In this document: positions 42,408 through 51,946 of the stretch, in pieces
How the letters are laid out: the number at the start of each line of letters is the position of its first letter
Numbering within the stretch: the stretch's first letter is position 1
Origin: Alistipes sp.
Lineage (GTDB): Bacteria > Bacteroidota > Bacteroidia > Bacteroidales > Rikenellaceae
Reading direction: 5' to 3'
NCBI GenBank assembly: GCA_022782405.1
Contig: JALFNK010000008.1
Span: 1-64,000 of the forward strand
DNA length: 64,000 nucleotides
Notes under the pieces: generated by a model
Databases searched by the model: none
Told to the model about the DNA's origin: nothing
What the model saw: the letters and a program-made list of their open reading frames with translations, nothing else
Made by a program: the position numbers and the translations under genes

Positions 42408-43151
42408 ATGAAACAGGCACTCATCACGGGAGCCACATCGGGTATCGGACGCGCCACGGCGCTCCGGCTTGCCCGTGAAGGTTACGCCATTACAGCTACG
42501 GGACGCCGCGCGGAGCGGCTCGAGGCGCTGCGCCGGGAGATCGAGGCGGCCGGAGGGCACTGCACAACCCTCTGCTTCGATGTCCGCAGCGAGGAGGAAG
42601 TGCGCCGGGCGTTGGAACCGATCGAAACGATCGACCTTCTGGTGAACAACGCCGGGCTGGCCGCCGGACTCGAGCACATCGACTGCGGCGACACGCGCGA
42701 CTGGGACGCCATGATCGACACGAACGTCAAGGGATTGCTCTACGTTACACGCGTCGTATCGGCCAAGATGGTCGCCGCGGGCCACGGGCATATCTTCAAC
42801 ATCGGCTCGATCGCCGGCACGGAACCCTATGAGAACGGCGCCGTCTACTGCGCTTCGAAACACGCCGTGCACGCCATCTCGCAGGCGATGCGCGCCGACC
42901 TGCTCGCCGCAGGCATCAAGGTCACGGAGATCCGTCCCGGCATGGTCGAGACCGAGTTCTCCGTGGTACGCTTCCACGGCGACCGGGCGGCTGCCGACCG
43001 GGTATATGAAGGGGTGGAGCCCCTCACCGGCGACGACATCGCCGAAGCAATCGCCTGGGCCGCACAATTACCGGCACATATGAACGTTAATGATATGGTG
43101 CTGATGCCGGCGCAACAGGCGGGAGCCTACTACACCTGCCGGAAAAAGTAG
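42408..43151 (+). CDS. Short-chain dehydrogenase/reductase (YdfG-like)
   Basis: 247 residues from ATG at 42408; a GTG at 42396 is in frame but has weaker context. The NAD(P)-binding motif TGATSGIG is at residues 7-14, NNAG follows, and the catalytic Ser (GSIAG) and Tyr-x3-Lys (YCASK) are intact. The GRRAERLEALRREI stretch with Arg after the second strand suggests NADP preference. The closest recognised group is YdfG-type 3-hydroxy acid dehydrogenase, acting on serine or 3-hydroxypropionate-like substrates. The substrate is not certain. Confidence 0.86.
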   Translation: MKQALITGATSGIGRATALRLAREGYAITATGRRAERLEALRREIEAAGGHCTTLCFDVRSEEEVRRALEPIETIDLLVNNAGLAAGLEHIDCGDTRDWDAMIDTNVKGLLYVTRVVSAKMVAAGHGHIFNIGSIAGTEPYENGAVYCASKHAVHAISQAMRADLLAAGIKVTEIRPGMVETEFSVVRFHGDRAAADRVYEGVEPLTGDDIAEAIAWAAQLPAHMNVNDMVLMPAQQAGAYYTCRKK

Positions 43152-43223
43152 CCCGGACACCGCACCGCAGCAACCCGGAGGCTGCAGGCTCTCCGGAACG
43201 GAAAACGAAAAAACGTACAAACC

Positions 43224-43988
43224 ATGTTACAACCCATGATCCTCCTGCTTCAGGCGGGATATTATGCCGATACGGCAGCCAGCCGCTACTCGGCCGCCAC
43301 GACCGGCATGTTCTTCCTCATCATCGCCATCGGCATCATCGGCTACATCGTGCAGGCCCGCCTGCAGTCGGTGTTCCGCAAATACTCGAAAGTACAGTTC
43401 CCCGGCGGCCTCACGGGCGCCGAGGTCGCCGAGAAGATGCTGCGCGACAACAACATCCACAACGTGAAGGTAACCCATGTCGGCGGACACCTCACCGACC
43501 ACTTCAACCCGCAGACGATGACCGTCAATCTGAGCGACTCGGTCTACTCCTCGACGAGCGTCGCCGCTGCGGCCGTCGCCGCCCACGAGTGCGGCCATGC
43601 CGTGCAGCACGCCCGGGGATACGCCCCGCTGGCCCTGCGCTCGCAGCTGGTGCCCGTCGTGCAGTTCGCCTCCTCGTCGGCCATGTGGGTCATCATGCTC
43701 GGACTGGTCATTCTCGCCACGACGCGCAACGAACTGCTCTGCTGGATCGGCGTCGGCATGATCGGCGTATCGGCCCTCTTCTCGCTCATCACCCTTCCCG
43801 TGGAATACAACGCCTCGGCGCGTGCCCTGGAGTGGCTGCAGGTCAGCCGCACGATGGGCGAGGCACAGCTCTCACAGGCCCGTGAGGCCCTTTCATGGGC
43901 GGCACGCACCTATCTGGTCGCCGCCTTGAGCGCCGTCGCCTCGGTCCTCTACTATGTGCTGATGATTCTCGGAGGTCGTCGCGACTAA
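43224..43988 (+). CDS. Neutral zinc metallopeptidase, YugP family
   Basis: 254 residues. Membrane protein with an N-terminal TM (about 27-48), zinc motif His121-Glu122-x2-His125 in AAHECGHAVQH, then two further TM segments (about 150-190) and a last C-terminal one. VKVTHVGGHLTDHFNPQTMTVNLS and LPVEYNASARALEWL are conserved features of this family (PF04298). The physiological substrate is unknown. It follows the SDR gene by 72 bases with no clear promoter between them and is followed after 9 bases by the SGNH gene, so a longer operon is likely. Confidence 0.88.
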   Translation: MLQPMILLLQAGYYADTAASRYSAATTGMFFLIIAIGIIGYIVQARLQSVFRKYSKVQFPGGLTGAEVAEKMLRDNNIHNVKVTHVGGHLTDHFNPQTMTVNLSDSVYSSTSVAAAAVAAHECGHAVQHARGYAPLALRSQLVPVVQFASSSAMWVIMLGLVILATTRNELLCWIGVGMIGVSALFSLITLPVEYNASARALEWLQVSRTMGEAQLSQAREALSWAARTYLVAALSAVASVLYYVLMILGGRRD

Positions 43989-43997
43989 ACGCCCCGG

Positions 43998-45614
43998 ATG
44001 AATACCCCCGACAAAGACTACACCCGTACGGCCTGGCTGGCGGTCACGGCACTCGTTGCGGTGCTCGTGGCCGTCAGTTTCATACCGCCCCGGACGCTCG
44101 GCGGCATCAAGTTCCGCCGGGCCAACATCCTCTCGGACCTGATCTCCTTCGACGATGCCGCCGTTGCCGAAGAGGAGGCTGTACCCCCCGCCTTCGACGA
44201 GGAGGAGTTCCGGATCGATCTGGAGCAGGTCGCAGAACGCATCGTGGCAGATACCACGCCTCCGCCCGTGCAGACCACCCTCGAATGGGACCTCCGCAGC
44301 GGCACGTCCCGCCACGACTCGATTCCCGGGACAAAAACACGCCGCCACCCGAAACGGCTCGCGGAGACGCTCACGCCGATCGAGGATTTCGACACGACGG
44401 GGCTTCGGGGCATGAGGTCCTTCTGCGACACGCTGCTACGGGCACGGCGCCCGGTGCGCATCGCCTTCTTCGGCGACTCGTTCGTCGAGGGCGACATCCT
44501 CACGGCCGACCTGCGCGAACAGCTGCAGAGCCTCTATGGCGGAGGCGGCCCGGGATTCGCGCCGATGGCCTCGCCGCTGACGGGCTTCCGCCGCACAGTC
44601 AAGACCCAGGCGAAGGGTTGGAACGCCTACAACATCATGCAGCGCAAACGGGCTCCCGAAGACCAGCGCGAGAATTTCTATGTCTCGGGGTGGGTCTGCC
44701 AGCCCTCCGACGGCGCCTCGACCCGCTGGGAGCAGACCGACGCCCGGCAGCGGCTCGACTCCTGCCGCGCGGCGCAGGTGCTCTTCCGCTCACCGCGCGA
44801 CAGCCGCATCGAACTGACAATCAACGACTCGCTTCGCCGTACGTTCGACATCGAAGGCGACGCCGCCATACGGCGCATCGTCGTCCGCGCACCGCACCTG
44901 CACGCCCTGACCTGCAGGGTGCTCTCCGGAACGGAGGGCTTCACGGGCTACGGGGCCATCTTCGAAGGCGACCGCGGAATCGTCGTGGACAACTACTCGA
45001 TCCGCAGCAACAACGGACAGGCGATGTTCTGGACCAACCCCTCGATCAATGCCCAGATCGATGCCCTGGTGGGGTACGATCTGGTCATCCTCCAGTACGG
45101 GCTCAACATCATGCAGGCCGGCGTACTCGACTACACGGGCTACGCGCGGCAAATCGAGAAGATGGTCGCCTACGTCCGGCAGTGCTTCCCGAAGGCCGCC
45201 GTGCTGATCCTCGGCGTCAGCGACCGTTCGGTAAAGACCGACCGGGGTTTCGAGCCGATGGACGCCGTCCCCGGCATGACCGAATACCAGCGCCGCGCAG
45301 CCCGGAATACGGGAGCCGCCTTCTGGCCCACGAGCGAGGCGATGCGTGCCCTGGGAGGCATGGAACGTTTCGTGCAGAACGGCTGGGCCGGCAAGGACTT
45401 CACGCACATCAACTACGAGGGAGGCCGCCGCATAGCCTGGGCGCTGGTCGATGCCCTGAACGACCTTACGTCCCGGCATGCCTCGATGCGCAAGGCCGAG
45501 GAGCTGCGCATCGAACTCGGGAGAGGCATCCTCACCCCGCAGCAGCGGCGCCGCATCGACCGCCGCCTGCTGACGAAACCCCGCATCAAACCCCTTAAAG
45601 AACTCTTCAGATGA
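43998..45614 (+). CDS. SGNH/GDSL-type hydrolase-like acyltransferase, AlgJ/PatB-like
   Basis: 538 residues. One N-terminal TM anchor (about 11-28), an acidic linker, then an SGNH domain: nucleophile Ser161 in FFGDSFVEGD, a glycine-rich oxyanion region, and the Asp467-x2-His470 pair in KDFTHINYEG. It overlaps the MBOAT gene by four bases (ATGA). The pair matches AlgI/AlgJ, PatA/PatB and DltB/DltD systems, in which the MBOAT passes acyl groups across the membrane and the SGNH partner moves them to a polysaccharide. Here the acceptor is unknown. The catalytic residues seem intact, so it should be active. Confidence 0.85.
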   Translation: MNTPDKDYTRTAWLAVTALVAVLVAVSFIPPRTLGGIKFRRANILSDLISFDDAAVAEEEAVPPAFDEEEFRIDLEQVAERIVADTTPPPVQTTLEWDLRSGTSRHDSIPGTKTRRHPKRLAETLTPIEDFDTTGLRGMRSFCDTLLRARRPVRIAFFGDSFVEGDILTADLREQLQSLYGGGGPGFAPMASPLTGFRRTVKTQAKGWNAYNIMQRKRAPEDQRENFYVSGWVCQPSDGASTRWEQTDARQRLDSCRAAQVLFRSPRDSRIELTINDSLRRTFDIEGDAAIRRIVVRAPHLHALTCRVLSGTEGFTGYGAIFEGDRGIVVDNYSIRSNNGQAMFWTNPSINAQIDALVGYDLVILQYGLNIMQAGVLDYTGYARQIEKMVAYVRQCFPKAAVLILGVSDRSVKTDRGFEPMDAVPGMTEYQRRAARNTGAAFWPTSEAMRALGGMERFVQNGWAGKDFTHINYEGGRRIAWALVDALNDLTSRHASMRKAEELRIELGRGILTPQQRRRIDRRLLTKPRIKPLKELFR

Positions 45615-47116
45615 CGCTGCCCGAGGTGGATGCCGTTCCGGAACGACTGCTGGCGCTGCTCTCCTACGACGCCTCGTCGCCGCTGATCTTCAGCAGCGGG
45701 CTCTTCCTGTTTCTCTTTGCGGGGTTCCTGCTTCTGTACGGCATGTTCCGCCGGGCGCCGATGGCGCGCATCGTCTACGTCATCCTCTTCTCGCTCTACT
45801 TCTACTACAAGTCGAGCGGGATCTACTTCCTGCTGCTGATCTTCGCCGCCACGAGCGACTTCCTCATAGCCCGCATCATGGCCCGCACCGAAAGCCGGAC
45901 CCGTCGCCGCTGGCTCGTGGCGTTGAGCGTCGCGGTGAACCTTGGAATGCTGGGCTACTTCAAATACACGAACTTCCTGATCGACATCGCCAACCAGATG
46001 TTCGGACAGGGATTCCTCCAGTTCCGGAACATCTTCCTGCCGGTCGGCATCTCGTTCTTCGTCTTCCAGTCGATGAGCTACACGATCGACGTCTACCGCC
46101 GCCAGCTGCAGCCCCTCACGAACTGGCTCGACTACCTCTTCTACCTCTCGTTCTTCCCGCAGCTCGTCGCCGGGCCCATTGTCCGCGCCCGCGACTTCAT
46201 CCCGCAGATCCGGCAGAATCCCGTCGTCGTAACCCGCGAGATGTTCGGCACGGGCGTCTTCCTGATCCTCACGGGTCTGTTCAAGAAGGCGATCATCTCG
46301 GACTACATCTCGCTCAACTTCGTGGACCGAATCTTCGACGAACCGCTCCTCTATTCGGGATTCGAATGCCTGGCGGGCATCTACGGATACGCCCTGCAGA
46401 TCTACTGCGACTTCTCGGGCTATTCGGACATGGCCATCGGCATCGCCCTGCTGCTGGGATTCCGCTTCCCGAAGAACTTCGACGCCCCCTACAAGTCGGC
46501 CACGATCACCGAATTCTGGCGCCGCTGGCACATCTCGCTCTCGTCGTGGCTGCGCGACTACCTCTATATTTCGCTGGGCGGCAACCGCAAGGGGCGGCTG
46601 CGTACCTACGTCAATCTGCTGCTGACGATGCTCCTCGGCGGACTGTGGCACGGCGCCGCCGTACGCTTCATCCTCTGGGGCGCACTTCACGGCGTAGCCC
46701 TCGCCCTGCACAAGGTATGGCTCCGCGTCGTCCCGGGTGCCAAGGCCGCCGGCGCCCAGATGCACGGATGGAGCCGCATACTGGGCATGCTGCTCACCTT
46801 CCACCTCGTATGCTTCGGATGGCTCATGTTCCGCGCCGAGTCGATGCAGACCGTCGGGCTCATGCTGCACCAGATCTTCCACAACTTCAATGCGGCGATG
46901 ATTCCGCAGGTCATCTCCGGATATGCGGGGGTCTTCGCGCTCATCGCGGCGGGATACCTGCTGCACCTGCTTCCGGCGCGCGTCGATGCCGCCACACAGC
47001 GTCTGGTTACCTACGCACCGCTCGTGCTGCAGATCCTCATGGCCGCGGCGATGATCTGGTGCGTCATGCAGATCAAATCGAGCGACATACAACCCTTCAT
47101 CTATTTCCAGTTCTGA
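45611..47116 (+). CDS. MBOAT-family O-acyltransferase (AlgI-like)
   Basis: 501 residues, about a dozen hydrophobic helices. The MBOAT core is clear: ITEFWRRWHISLSSWLRDYLYISLGGNRKG and GGLWHGAAVRFILWGALHG, with the catalytic His347 in LWHGA. YCDFSGYSDMAIGIALLLGF is another AlgI-family hallmark. Role: membrane transfer of acetyl groups from the cytoplasm to extracytoplasmic glycan. Start and stop of the preceding SGNH gene overlap (ATGA), so the two work as a pair. The PAP2 phosphatase gene follows after 7 bases. Confidence 0.93.
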   Translation: MTLPEVDAVPERLLALLSYDASSPLIFSSGLFLFLFAGFLLLYGMFRRAPMARIVYVILFSLYFYYKSSGIYFLLLIFAATSDFLIARIMARTESRTRRRWLVALSVAVNLGMLGYFKYTNFLIDIANQMFGQGFLQFRNIFLPVGISFFVFQSMSYTIDVYRRQLQPLTNWLDYLFYLSFFPQLVAGPIVRARDFIPQIRQNPVVVTREMFGTGVFLILTGLFKKAIISDYISLNFVDRIFDEPLLYSGFECLAGIYGYALQIYCDFSGYSDMAIGIALLLGFRFPKNFDAPYKSATITEFWRRWHISLSSWLRDYLYISLGGNRKGRLRTYVNLLLTMLLGGLWHGAAVRFILWGALHGVALALHKVWLRVVPGAKAAGAQMHGWSRILGMLLTFHLVCFGWLMFRAESMQTVGLMLHQIFHNFNAAMIPQVISGYAGVFALIAAGYLLHLLPARVDAATQRLVTYAPLVLQILMAAAMIWCVMQIKSSDIQPFIYFQF

Positions 47117-47123
47117 CACGCCG

Positions 47124-47795
47124 ATGCAAGACCTCGACCACAGCCTCTTCCTGGCGCTCAACTTCGACGGCGGCCCCCTGTGCGACCGCCTGATGCTCGC
47201 CCTGTCGGGCATCGCGATGTGGGTACCGCTCTACGCGCTGATCCTCTGGCTCGTCTGGCGCCGCGAGGGATGGCACGGAACGCTGCTCTTCCTGCTGCTG
47301 GTGGCCGCCGCCGTGGGCGTGGCCGACATGGTGGCCGGAATCTTCAAGCACAGCGGCCTGCTGGGCGACCTCTTCCCGGGAATCACGCCCCGCTGGCGCC
47401 CGATGTTCACGCCCGCACTCGAGGGGCTCGACATCTCGCCCGACTCGCTGCGCACGCTGCGCCGCATGACGCCCGAAGCCCTTGCGGCCGCAGGATATGC
47501 CTCCGACTGGACCGTACATGTTCCCGTGGAGGCCGTCAGCGGACGCTTCGGCACCGTCTCGGCCCACGCCGCGACGATCGTGGCGATGAGCCTGCTGGCC
47601 ATCCGGACAATCCGCCGCCGGTGGTTTACCCTCCTGATGGCGTGCTGCGCCGCGGCGATCTGCTACTCGCGCATCTACCTCGCGAAACACTTCCCCGCAG
47701 ACATCCTTTGGGGTGTCGCGCTCGGCGCCCTGCTGGGCTGGGGAGCCGATCTCCTGCGGCAGCGCCTCGGCCGCAGCTGCTCCCGGGGCGAATAA
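47124..47795 (+). CDS. PAP2-family membrane phosphatase
   Basis: 223 residues with five to six hydrophobic helices. Motifs are somewhat degenerate but in order: TPRWRP (K-x6-RP-like), GTVSAHAA (equivalent of PSGH, with the catalytic His) and YSRIYLAKHFPADILWG (SR-x5-H-x3-D). Family role: dephosphorylation of lipid phosphates such as undecaprenyl pyrophosphate or phosphatidylglycerol phosphate at the outer face of the inner membrane. An additional ~50-residue insert between motifs 1 and 2 is typical of Bacteroidota members. Last gene of the SGNH-MBOAT operon. Confidence 0.86.
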   Translation: MQDLDHSLFLALNFDGGPLCDRLMLALSGIAMWVPLYALILWLVWRREGWHGTLLFLLLVAAAVGVADMVAGIFKHSGLLGDLFPGITPRWRPMFTPALEGLDISPDSLRTLRRMTPEALAAAGYASDWTVHVPVEAVSGRFGTVSAHAATIVAMSLLAIRTIRRRWFTLLMACCAAAICYSRIYLAKHFPADILWGVALGALLGWGADLLRQRLGRSCSRGE

Positions 47796-47818
47796 TTGCG
47801 TGTTTTCGCTTTTTTTCG

Positions 47819-47826
47819 TACTTTTG
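47819..47826 (+). promoter_or_regulatory. -7 promoter element of lysS
   Basis: TACTTTTG, 45 bases before the ATG; ATTG at 47795-47798 with a 20-base spacer is a possible -33. Confidence 0.6.
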
Positions 47827-47870
47827 CGGGGATAAACCCCTTTTAAGGAAAAATACAAACCGCAAAACAT

Positions 47871-49595
47871 ATGGCAATCGAACTCAGCGAACAGGAACAG
47901 CTGCGCCGGCAGTCGCTTCAGGCGCTGCGCGACCTGGGCATCGAGCCCTACCCCGCAGCCCGTTACGAGGTAACCGCCACGGCGCGTGAAATCGCCGACA
48001 ACTACGACGACCAGAAGCACAACTACCAGGAGGTACGCATCGCCGGCCGCATCATGTCGCGCCGCATCATGGGCAGCGCCTCGTTCTTCGAACTGCAGGA
48101 CCACACGGGCCGCATCCAGGTCTACATCCGCCGCGACGACATCTGCCCCGAAGGGGATCCGACGCTCTACAACACAGTTTTCAAGAAGTTGCTCGACATC
48201 GGCGACTTCGTCGGCATCGAAGGCTTCGCTTTCCGCACCAACAGCGGCGAGCTGTCGGTACACTGCAAGCACTTCACCGTGCTTTCGAAATCGATCCGTC
48301 CGCTGCCCGTCGTCAAGGAGAAGGACGGCAAGACGTTCGATGCCTTCACCGACCCCGAAATCCGCTACCGCCAGCGCTACCTCGACCTGATCGTCAATCC
48401 GCAGGTCAAGGAGGTCTTCGCCAAGCGCGCAAAGATCATCTCGACGATGCGCGAGTTCTTCAATTCGAAAGGCTACATCGAAGTCGAGACACCGATTCTG
48501 CAGCCCATTCCGGGCGGAGCCTCGGCGCGCCCCTTCATCACGCACCACAACTCGCTCGACATCGACCTCTACCTGCGTATCGCCACGGAGCTCTACCTCA
48601 AGAAACTCATCGTCGGCGGCTTCGACGGTGTCTACGAACTGGGCAAGAATTTCCGCAACGAGGGTATGGACCGCACGCACAACCCCGAGTTTACCTGCAT
48701 GGAGATCTACGTCGCCTACAAGGACTACCGTTGGATGATGGAATTCACCGAACAGCTGCTCGAACGCATCTCCATGGAGGTGAACGGCACGACGGAGCTC
48801 GAAATCGACGGCCGCAAGATCTCGTTCAAGGCACCTTTCCGCCGCCTGACGATGACCGATGCCATCCGCGAGAAGACCGGCTACGACATCACGGGCCAGA
48901 CGGAGGAGCAGCTGCGTGAAGCCTGCAAGCGCCTGAATGTCGAGATCGACGACACGATGGGCAAGGGCAAGCTGATCGACGCCATCTTCGGCCAGTACTG
49001 CGAGGAGGAGCTCATCCAGCCGACGTTCGTCTGCGACTACCCCATCGAGATGTCGCCCCTGTGCAAGCGCCACCGCGACAACAAGGAGCTCACGGAACGT
49101 TTCGAACTGTTCGTGAACGGCAAGGAGCTCTGCAACGCCTACTCGGAGCTGAACGATCCGATCGACCAGCTGGAGCGTTTCCAGGAGCAGCTGCGCCTTT
49201 CGGAGAAGGGCGATGACGAGGCGATGTTCATCGACATGGACTTCGTCCGCGCTCTGGAATACGGTATGCCGACCTGCTCGGGCATGGGTATGGGTATCGA
49301 CCGTCTGACGATGTTCATGACGGGCCAGCCATCGATTCAGGACGTGCTCTTCTTCCCGCAGATGCGCCCCGAGAAAAAGGTCGTGGCGGATCCCGTGGAG
49401 GCCTACACGGCCATCGGCATTCCCGAAGAGTGGGTACCGGTGATCCAGAAGATGGGCTACATCACCGTGGAGTCGCTGCGCAAGCTCGCCCCCGGCAAGT
49501 TTTTCAACGACCTGTGCGGCTTCAACAAGAAGAACAAGCTCGGGCTGAAGGCTCCCTCGATCGAGGAGGTCAGGGCGTGGTGCGAACCCGCCTGA
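47871..49595 (+). CDS. lysS: Lysine--tRNA ligase, class II
   Basis: 574 residues, the longer Bacteroidota form of class II LysRS. N-terminal OB-fold anticodon-binding domain (about 55-180: VRIAGRIMSRRIMGSASFFELQD); catalytic domain with motif 1 (RAKIISTMREFFNSKGYIEVETPILQP), motif 2 (NFRNEGMDRTHNPEFT) and motif 3 (GMGMGIDRLTMFMTG). A C-terminal extension of ~70 residues (EEWVPVIQKMGYITVESLRKLAPGKFFNDLCGF) is the helix-rich addition seen in Bacteroidetes enzymes. It charges tRNA-Lys. Confidence 0.97.
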   Translation: MAIELSEQEQLRRQSLQALRDLGIEPYPAARYEVTATAREIADNYDDQKHNYQEVRIAGRIMSRRIMGSASFFELQDHTGRIQVYIRRDDICPEGDPTLYNTVFKKLLDIGDFVGIEGFAFRTNSGELSVHCKHFTVLSKSIRPLPVVKEKDGKTFDAFTDPEIRYRQRYLDLIVNPQVKEVFAKRAKIISTMREFFNSKGYIEVETPILQPIPGGASARPFITHHNSLDIDLYLRIATELYLKKLIVGGFDGVYELGKNFRNEGMDRTHNPEFTCMEIYVAYKDYRWMMEFTEQLLERISMEVNGTTELEIDGRKISFKAPFRRLTMTDAIREKTGYDITGQTEEQLREACKRLNVEIDDTMGKGKLIDAIFGQYCEEELIQPTFVCDYPIEMSPLCKRHRDNKELTERFELFVNGKELCNAYSELNDPIDQLERFQEQLRLSEKGDDEAMFIDMDFVRALEYGMPTCSGMGMGIDRLTMFMTGQPSIQDVLFFPQMRPEKKVVADPVEAYTAIGIPEEWVPVIQKMGYITVESLRKLAPGKFFNDLCGFNKKNKLGLKAPSIEEVRAWCEPA

Positions 49596-49723
49596 CCCAG
49601 TCCCGGGATGGAAGATACCGGAGAAGTCGACACGCAACGGGAGCGCCCGAAAACGGATCACGATTTTTCCGGAGGCAAAACCGAAATGGAAGGAATACTC
49701 AATCTACATAAAGCAAAACAACT

Positions 49724-50482
49724 ATGAGAAAGAAAATCGTTGCCGGCAACTGGAAGATGAATACGCTTCCTGCCGAAGGAGTCGAACTGGCAAAAGGCGT
49801 CGTAGCAGGACGCGGCGAGGTATGCTCGTGCGTGAATTTCATCGTCTGCCCGCCGTTCACCCACCTGGCGATGGTCGCCGAAGCCCTGAAGGGTTCGGAT
49901 GTCGCACTGGGTGCCCAGAACTGCGCCGCCGAGGCCAAGGGTGCCTACACGGGTGAGGTCGCAGCCTCGATGATCGCTGCCCTGGGTTGCAAGTATGTGA
50001 TCCTCGGCCACTCGGAGCGCCGCCAGTACTACGGCGAGACCTCCGCTACGCTCAACAAGAAGATGGAGCAGGCCTATGCCAACAACCTCACCCCGATCTA
50101 CTGCGTAGGTGAGAACCTCGAGGAGCGCGAGGCCGGCAAGCACTTCGACGTGGTGAAGGCCCAGATCGAGGAGGTCGTTTACAACCTCACCGAGGAGCAG
50201 TTCCGCAACCTCGTCATCGCCTACGAGCCCGTATGGGCCATCGGTACGGGCAAGACCGCCACGGCCGACCAGGCACAGGAGATCCATGCCTACATCCGCA
50301 AGGTGCTCGCCGACAAGTTCGGTGCCGCAGCTGCCGAGTGCCCGATCCTCTACGGCGGTTCGTGCAAGCCCTCGAACGCTGCCGAGATCTTTGCCAAGGA
50401 GGATGTGGACGGCGGTCTGATCGGCGGTGCCGCCCTGAAGGCCGAGGACTTCCTCGCCATCGGCAAGGGATTCGCCAAGTAA
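49724..50482 (+). CDS. tpiA: Triosephosphate isomerase
   Basis: 252 residues, full family length. GNWKMN carries the catalytic Lys, ILGHSERR the His, and [14 protein letters not shown] the catalytic Glu and loop 6. [15 protein letters not shown] and [10 protein letters not shown] form the phosphate-binding loops. Interconverts dihydroxyacetone phosphate and glyceraldehyde-3-phosphate in glycolysis. It lies 128 bases after lysS. No TAnnTTTG box stands out in the gap, so it may depend on read-through. Confidence 0.97.
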   Translation: MRKKIVAGNWKMNTLPAEGVELAKGVVAGRGEVCSCVNFIVCPPFTHLAMVAEALKGSDVALGAQNCAAEAKGAYTGEVAASMIAALGCKYVILGHSERRQYYGETSATLNKKMEQAYANNLTPIYCVGENLEEREAGKHFDVVKAQIEEVVYNLTEEQFRNLVIAYEPVWAIGTGKTATADQAQEIHAYIRKVLADKFGAAAAECPILYGGSCKPSNAAEIFAKEDVDGGLIGGAALKAEDFLAIGKGFAK

Positions 50483-50528
50483 TCCGGATTCCGGACCAAT
50501 TTCACGGGGCTCCGGGCCCCGAAAAACC

Positions 50529-50566
50529 ATACGCCTTCCGCAACCTTGCGGAGGGCGTATTTTTTG
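50529..50566 (+). terminator. Terminator after tpiA
   Basis: A 15-base stem with one G-U pair (50529-50543 with 50546-50560) followed by TTTTTT. Confidence 0.88.
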
Positions 50567-50589
50567 CGGCGGCGGACTCTGCGGGCTGC

Positions 50590-50625
50590 AAAAAAGACAC
50601 GTCCGGCCGCCAAATGCGGCCGGAC
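50590..50625 (-). terminator. Terminator of the PepSY-like gene
   Basis: A perfect 10-base GC-rich stem (50625-50616 with 50610-50601), loop of 5 bases, and a T-rich tail on the minus strand. It lies 29 bases after the stop. Confidence 0.85.
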
Positions 50626-50653
50626 GCTCTGCTGCAGGGCTGTACTCCGTCGA

Positions 50654-51097
50654 TCAGTCGTCGATCTCGATCACGCGGAACTGACGGTCGAACTTGATCT
50701 CCAGACCGTTCGAAAGCTCCACCTCCCACGAGTACTTGTCGCGGTCGATCTTCGTGATGTAGGCATTCGGATAGTTGCTGCCGGCCAGATAGTTGCGGAT
50801 CTGCTCGGGAACGATGGCCGCAGGCACGGCCTCATACTTCCGCTCGACGGAAGACCACTCGCCGTTGTTCTCGAAATCGACCTCCGTACGGTCCGTATAA
50901 ACTACCTCGTACTCCGAACCGATGATCTTCGGGTCCTCGACGGCATAGGCCACGGTCAGCCCCTTGAAATGGGTGGCAAGGAACTGCTGCGCGGCGGCAG
51001 GGAGTTTGTCCACCGTCGTGGGGCGCTCGCGGTCGGCGGCGAAGGTCGCGGTCATACCGGCAAAAAGAAGGGCGGCTGCTACAAGAATCTTTTTCAT
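50654..51097 (-). CDS. Secreted PepSY-like protein
   Basis: 147 residues from MKKILVAAALLF; an ATG nine bases earlier is also in frame. Signal peptide ends TFAAD. Two PepSY-like repeats are visible: about 30-85 (LPAAAQQFLATHFKGLTVAYAVED ... YEVVYTDRTEVDFENNGEW) and about 90-147 (VPEQIRNYLAGSNYPNAYITKIDRDKYSWEVELSNGLEIKFD). This is the Bacteroidota PepSY-like (PF11396) pattern. The role of the family is unclear; PepSY domains are often associated with protease inhibition. Monocistronic. Confidence 0.85.
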   Translation of the reverse strand: MKKILVAAALLFAGMTATFAADRERPTTVDKLPAAAQQFLATHFKGLTVAYAVEDPKIIGSEYEVVYTDRTEVDFENNGEWSSVERKYEAVPAAIVPEQIRNYLAGSNYPNAYITKIDRDKYSWEVELSNGLEIKFDRQFRVIEIDD

Positions 51098-51244
51098 AAT
51101 CGTCATTTTTTAGTTTTCAGGTTTGACTTTGTTTCGTGTTGTTTGACGATACAAAGATCGGGCTCGATTCTGAACGGAATCTAAAATCGACCGCTCTGCC
51201 GCCGTTTTTTGTAAAAAAATCCTCAAAAATCGCTCTTGCACGGT

Positions 51245-51913
51245 TCAATCGCCCTGTCGCAGGGCTTCGATCTGCTCCACGGTAAGCTTCGGGTCCCATA
51301 GGCACGGAGCGCCATAGACCTCCTCCACCTCACGAAGATATGTAGCGATCGGAGCCAGTTCCATGACTTCCCGCAGCGAGTCGAGTCTTTCGGGCTGCTC
51401 GACAGGCCAGAGCCAGATCCGTTGCTCCATGTGGGTCGAATCATCCTCGACGATATGCGTAAGGGAACAGGTCTGGGTTCCGTAACGCTGCGGACGGTTT
51501 CCGCGCATCAACATCCGGTCAAGCAGCGTCGCATAACTCGATTTCGAAATCGTGCCCGCCGCCACCTGCTCCTCGATAAGGGGCATCCAGCGCCGCTGCA
51601 TCTCCAGATCGGCATGGTCGATCACGAGCCAGATGGTTTCTGCCGCCTCGTCGGAGATCCCTGTGGGCCATCCGCCGCAATCGAGCAACTCCGAAACAAT
51701 GCGCTGGTTCTCGGCATCGGCCTCCTGCATGCGGGCATAGGCTGCCATTAACGAATCGACTGGCGGCGGAACCTGTTGTGAAAGACGAATCACCTCCATA
51801 CGCACCGCTTGATCCCGGTCATGAACCACCCGCAACAGCGAATCGAGTTGCCGGGCTGACAGATTCGAAACTCCGATGAGAAGTCCCAACAACAAAAGCA
51901 GCAGATGTTTCAT
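51245..51913 (-). CDS. Secreted DUF6624-like protein
   Basis: 222 residues from MKHLLLLLLGLLIG; an in-frame upstream ATG would read through the ribosomal operon terminator, so it is rejected. Signal peptide ends LSARQ. The mature part is largely helical with VIDHADLEMQRRWMPLIEEQVAAG and a C-terminal LREVEEVYGAPCLWDPKLTVEQI, matching the DUF6624 pattern of ~200-residue bacterial proteins of unknown function. No catalytic residues recognised. It sits alone between the rplQ terminator and the PepSY-like gene. Confidence 0.7.
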   Translation of the reverse strand: MKHLLLLLLGLLIGVSNLSARQLDSLLRVVHDRDQAVRMEVIRLSQQVPPPVDSLMAAYARMQEADAENQRIVSELLDCGGWPTGISDEAAETIWLVIDHADLEMQRRWMPLIEEQVAAGTISKSSYATLLDRMLMRGNRPQRYGTQTCSLTHIVEDDSTHMEQRIWLWPVEQPERLDSLREVMELAPIATYLREVEEVYGAPCLWDPKLTVEQIEALRQGD

Positions 51914-51946
51914 CGTTTCAAATATTTGATTAGGATCGAATTTACG

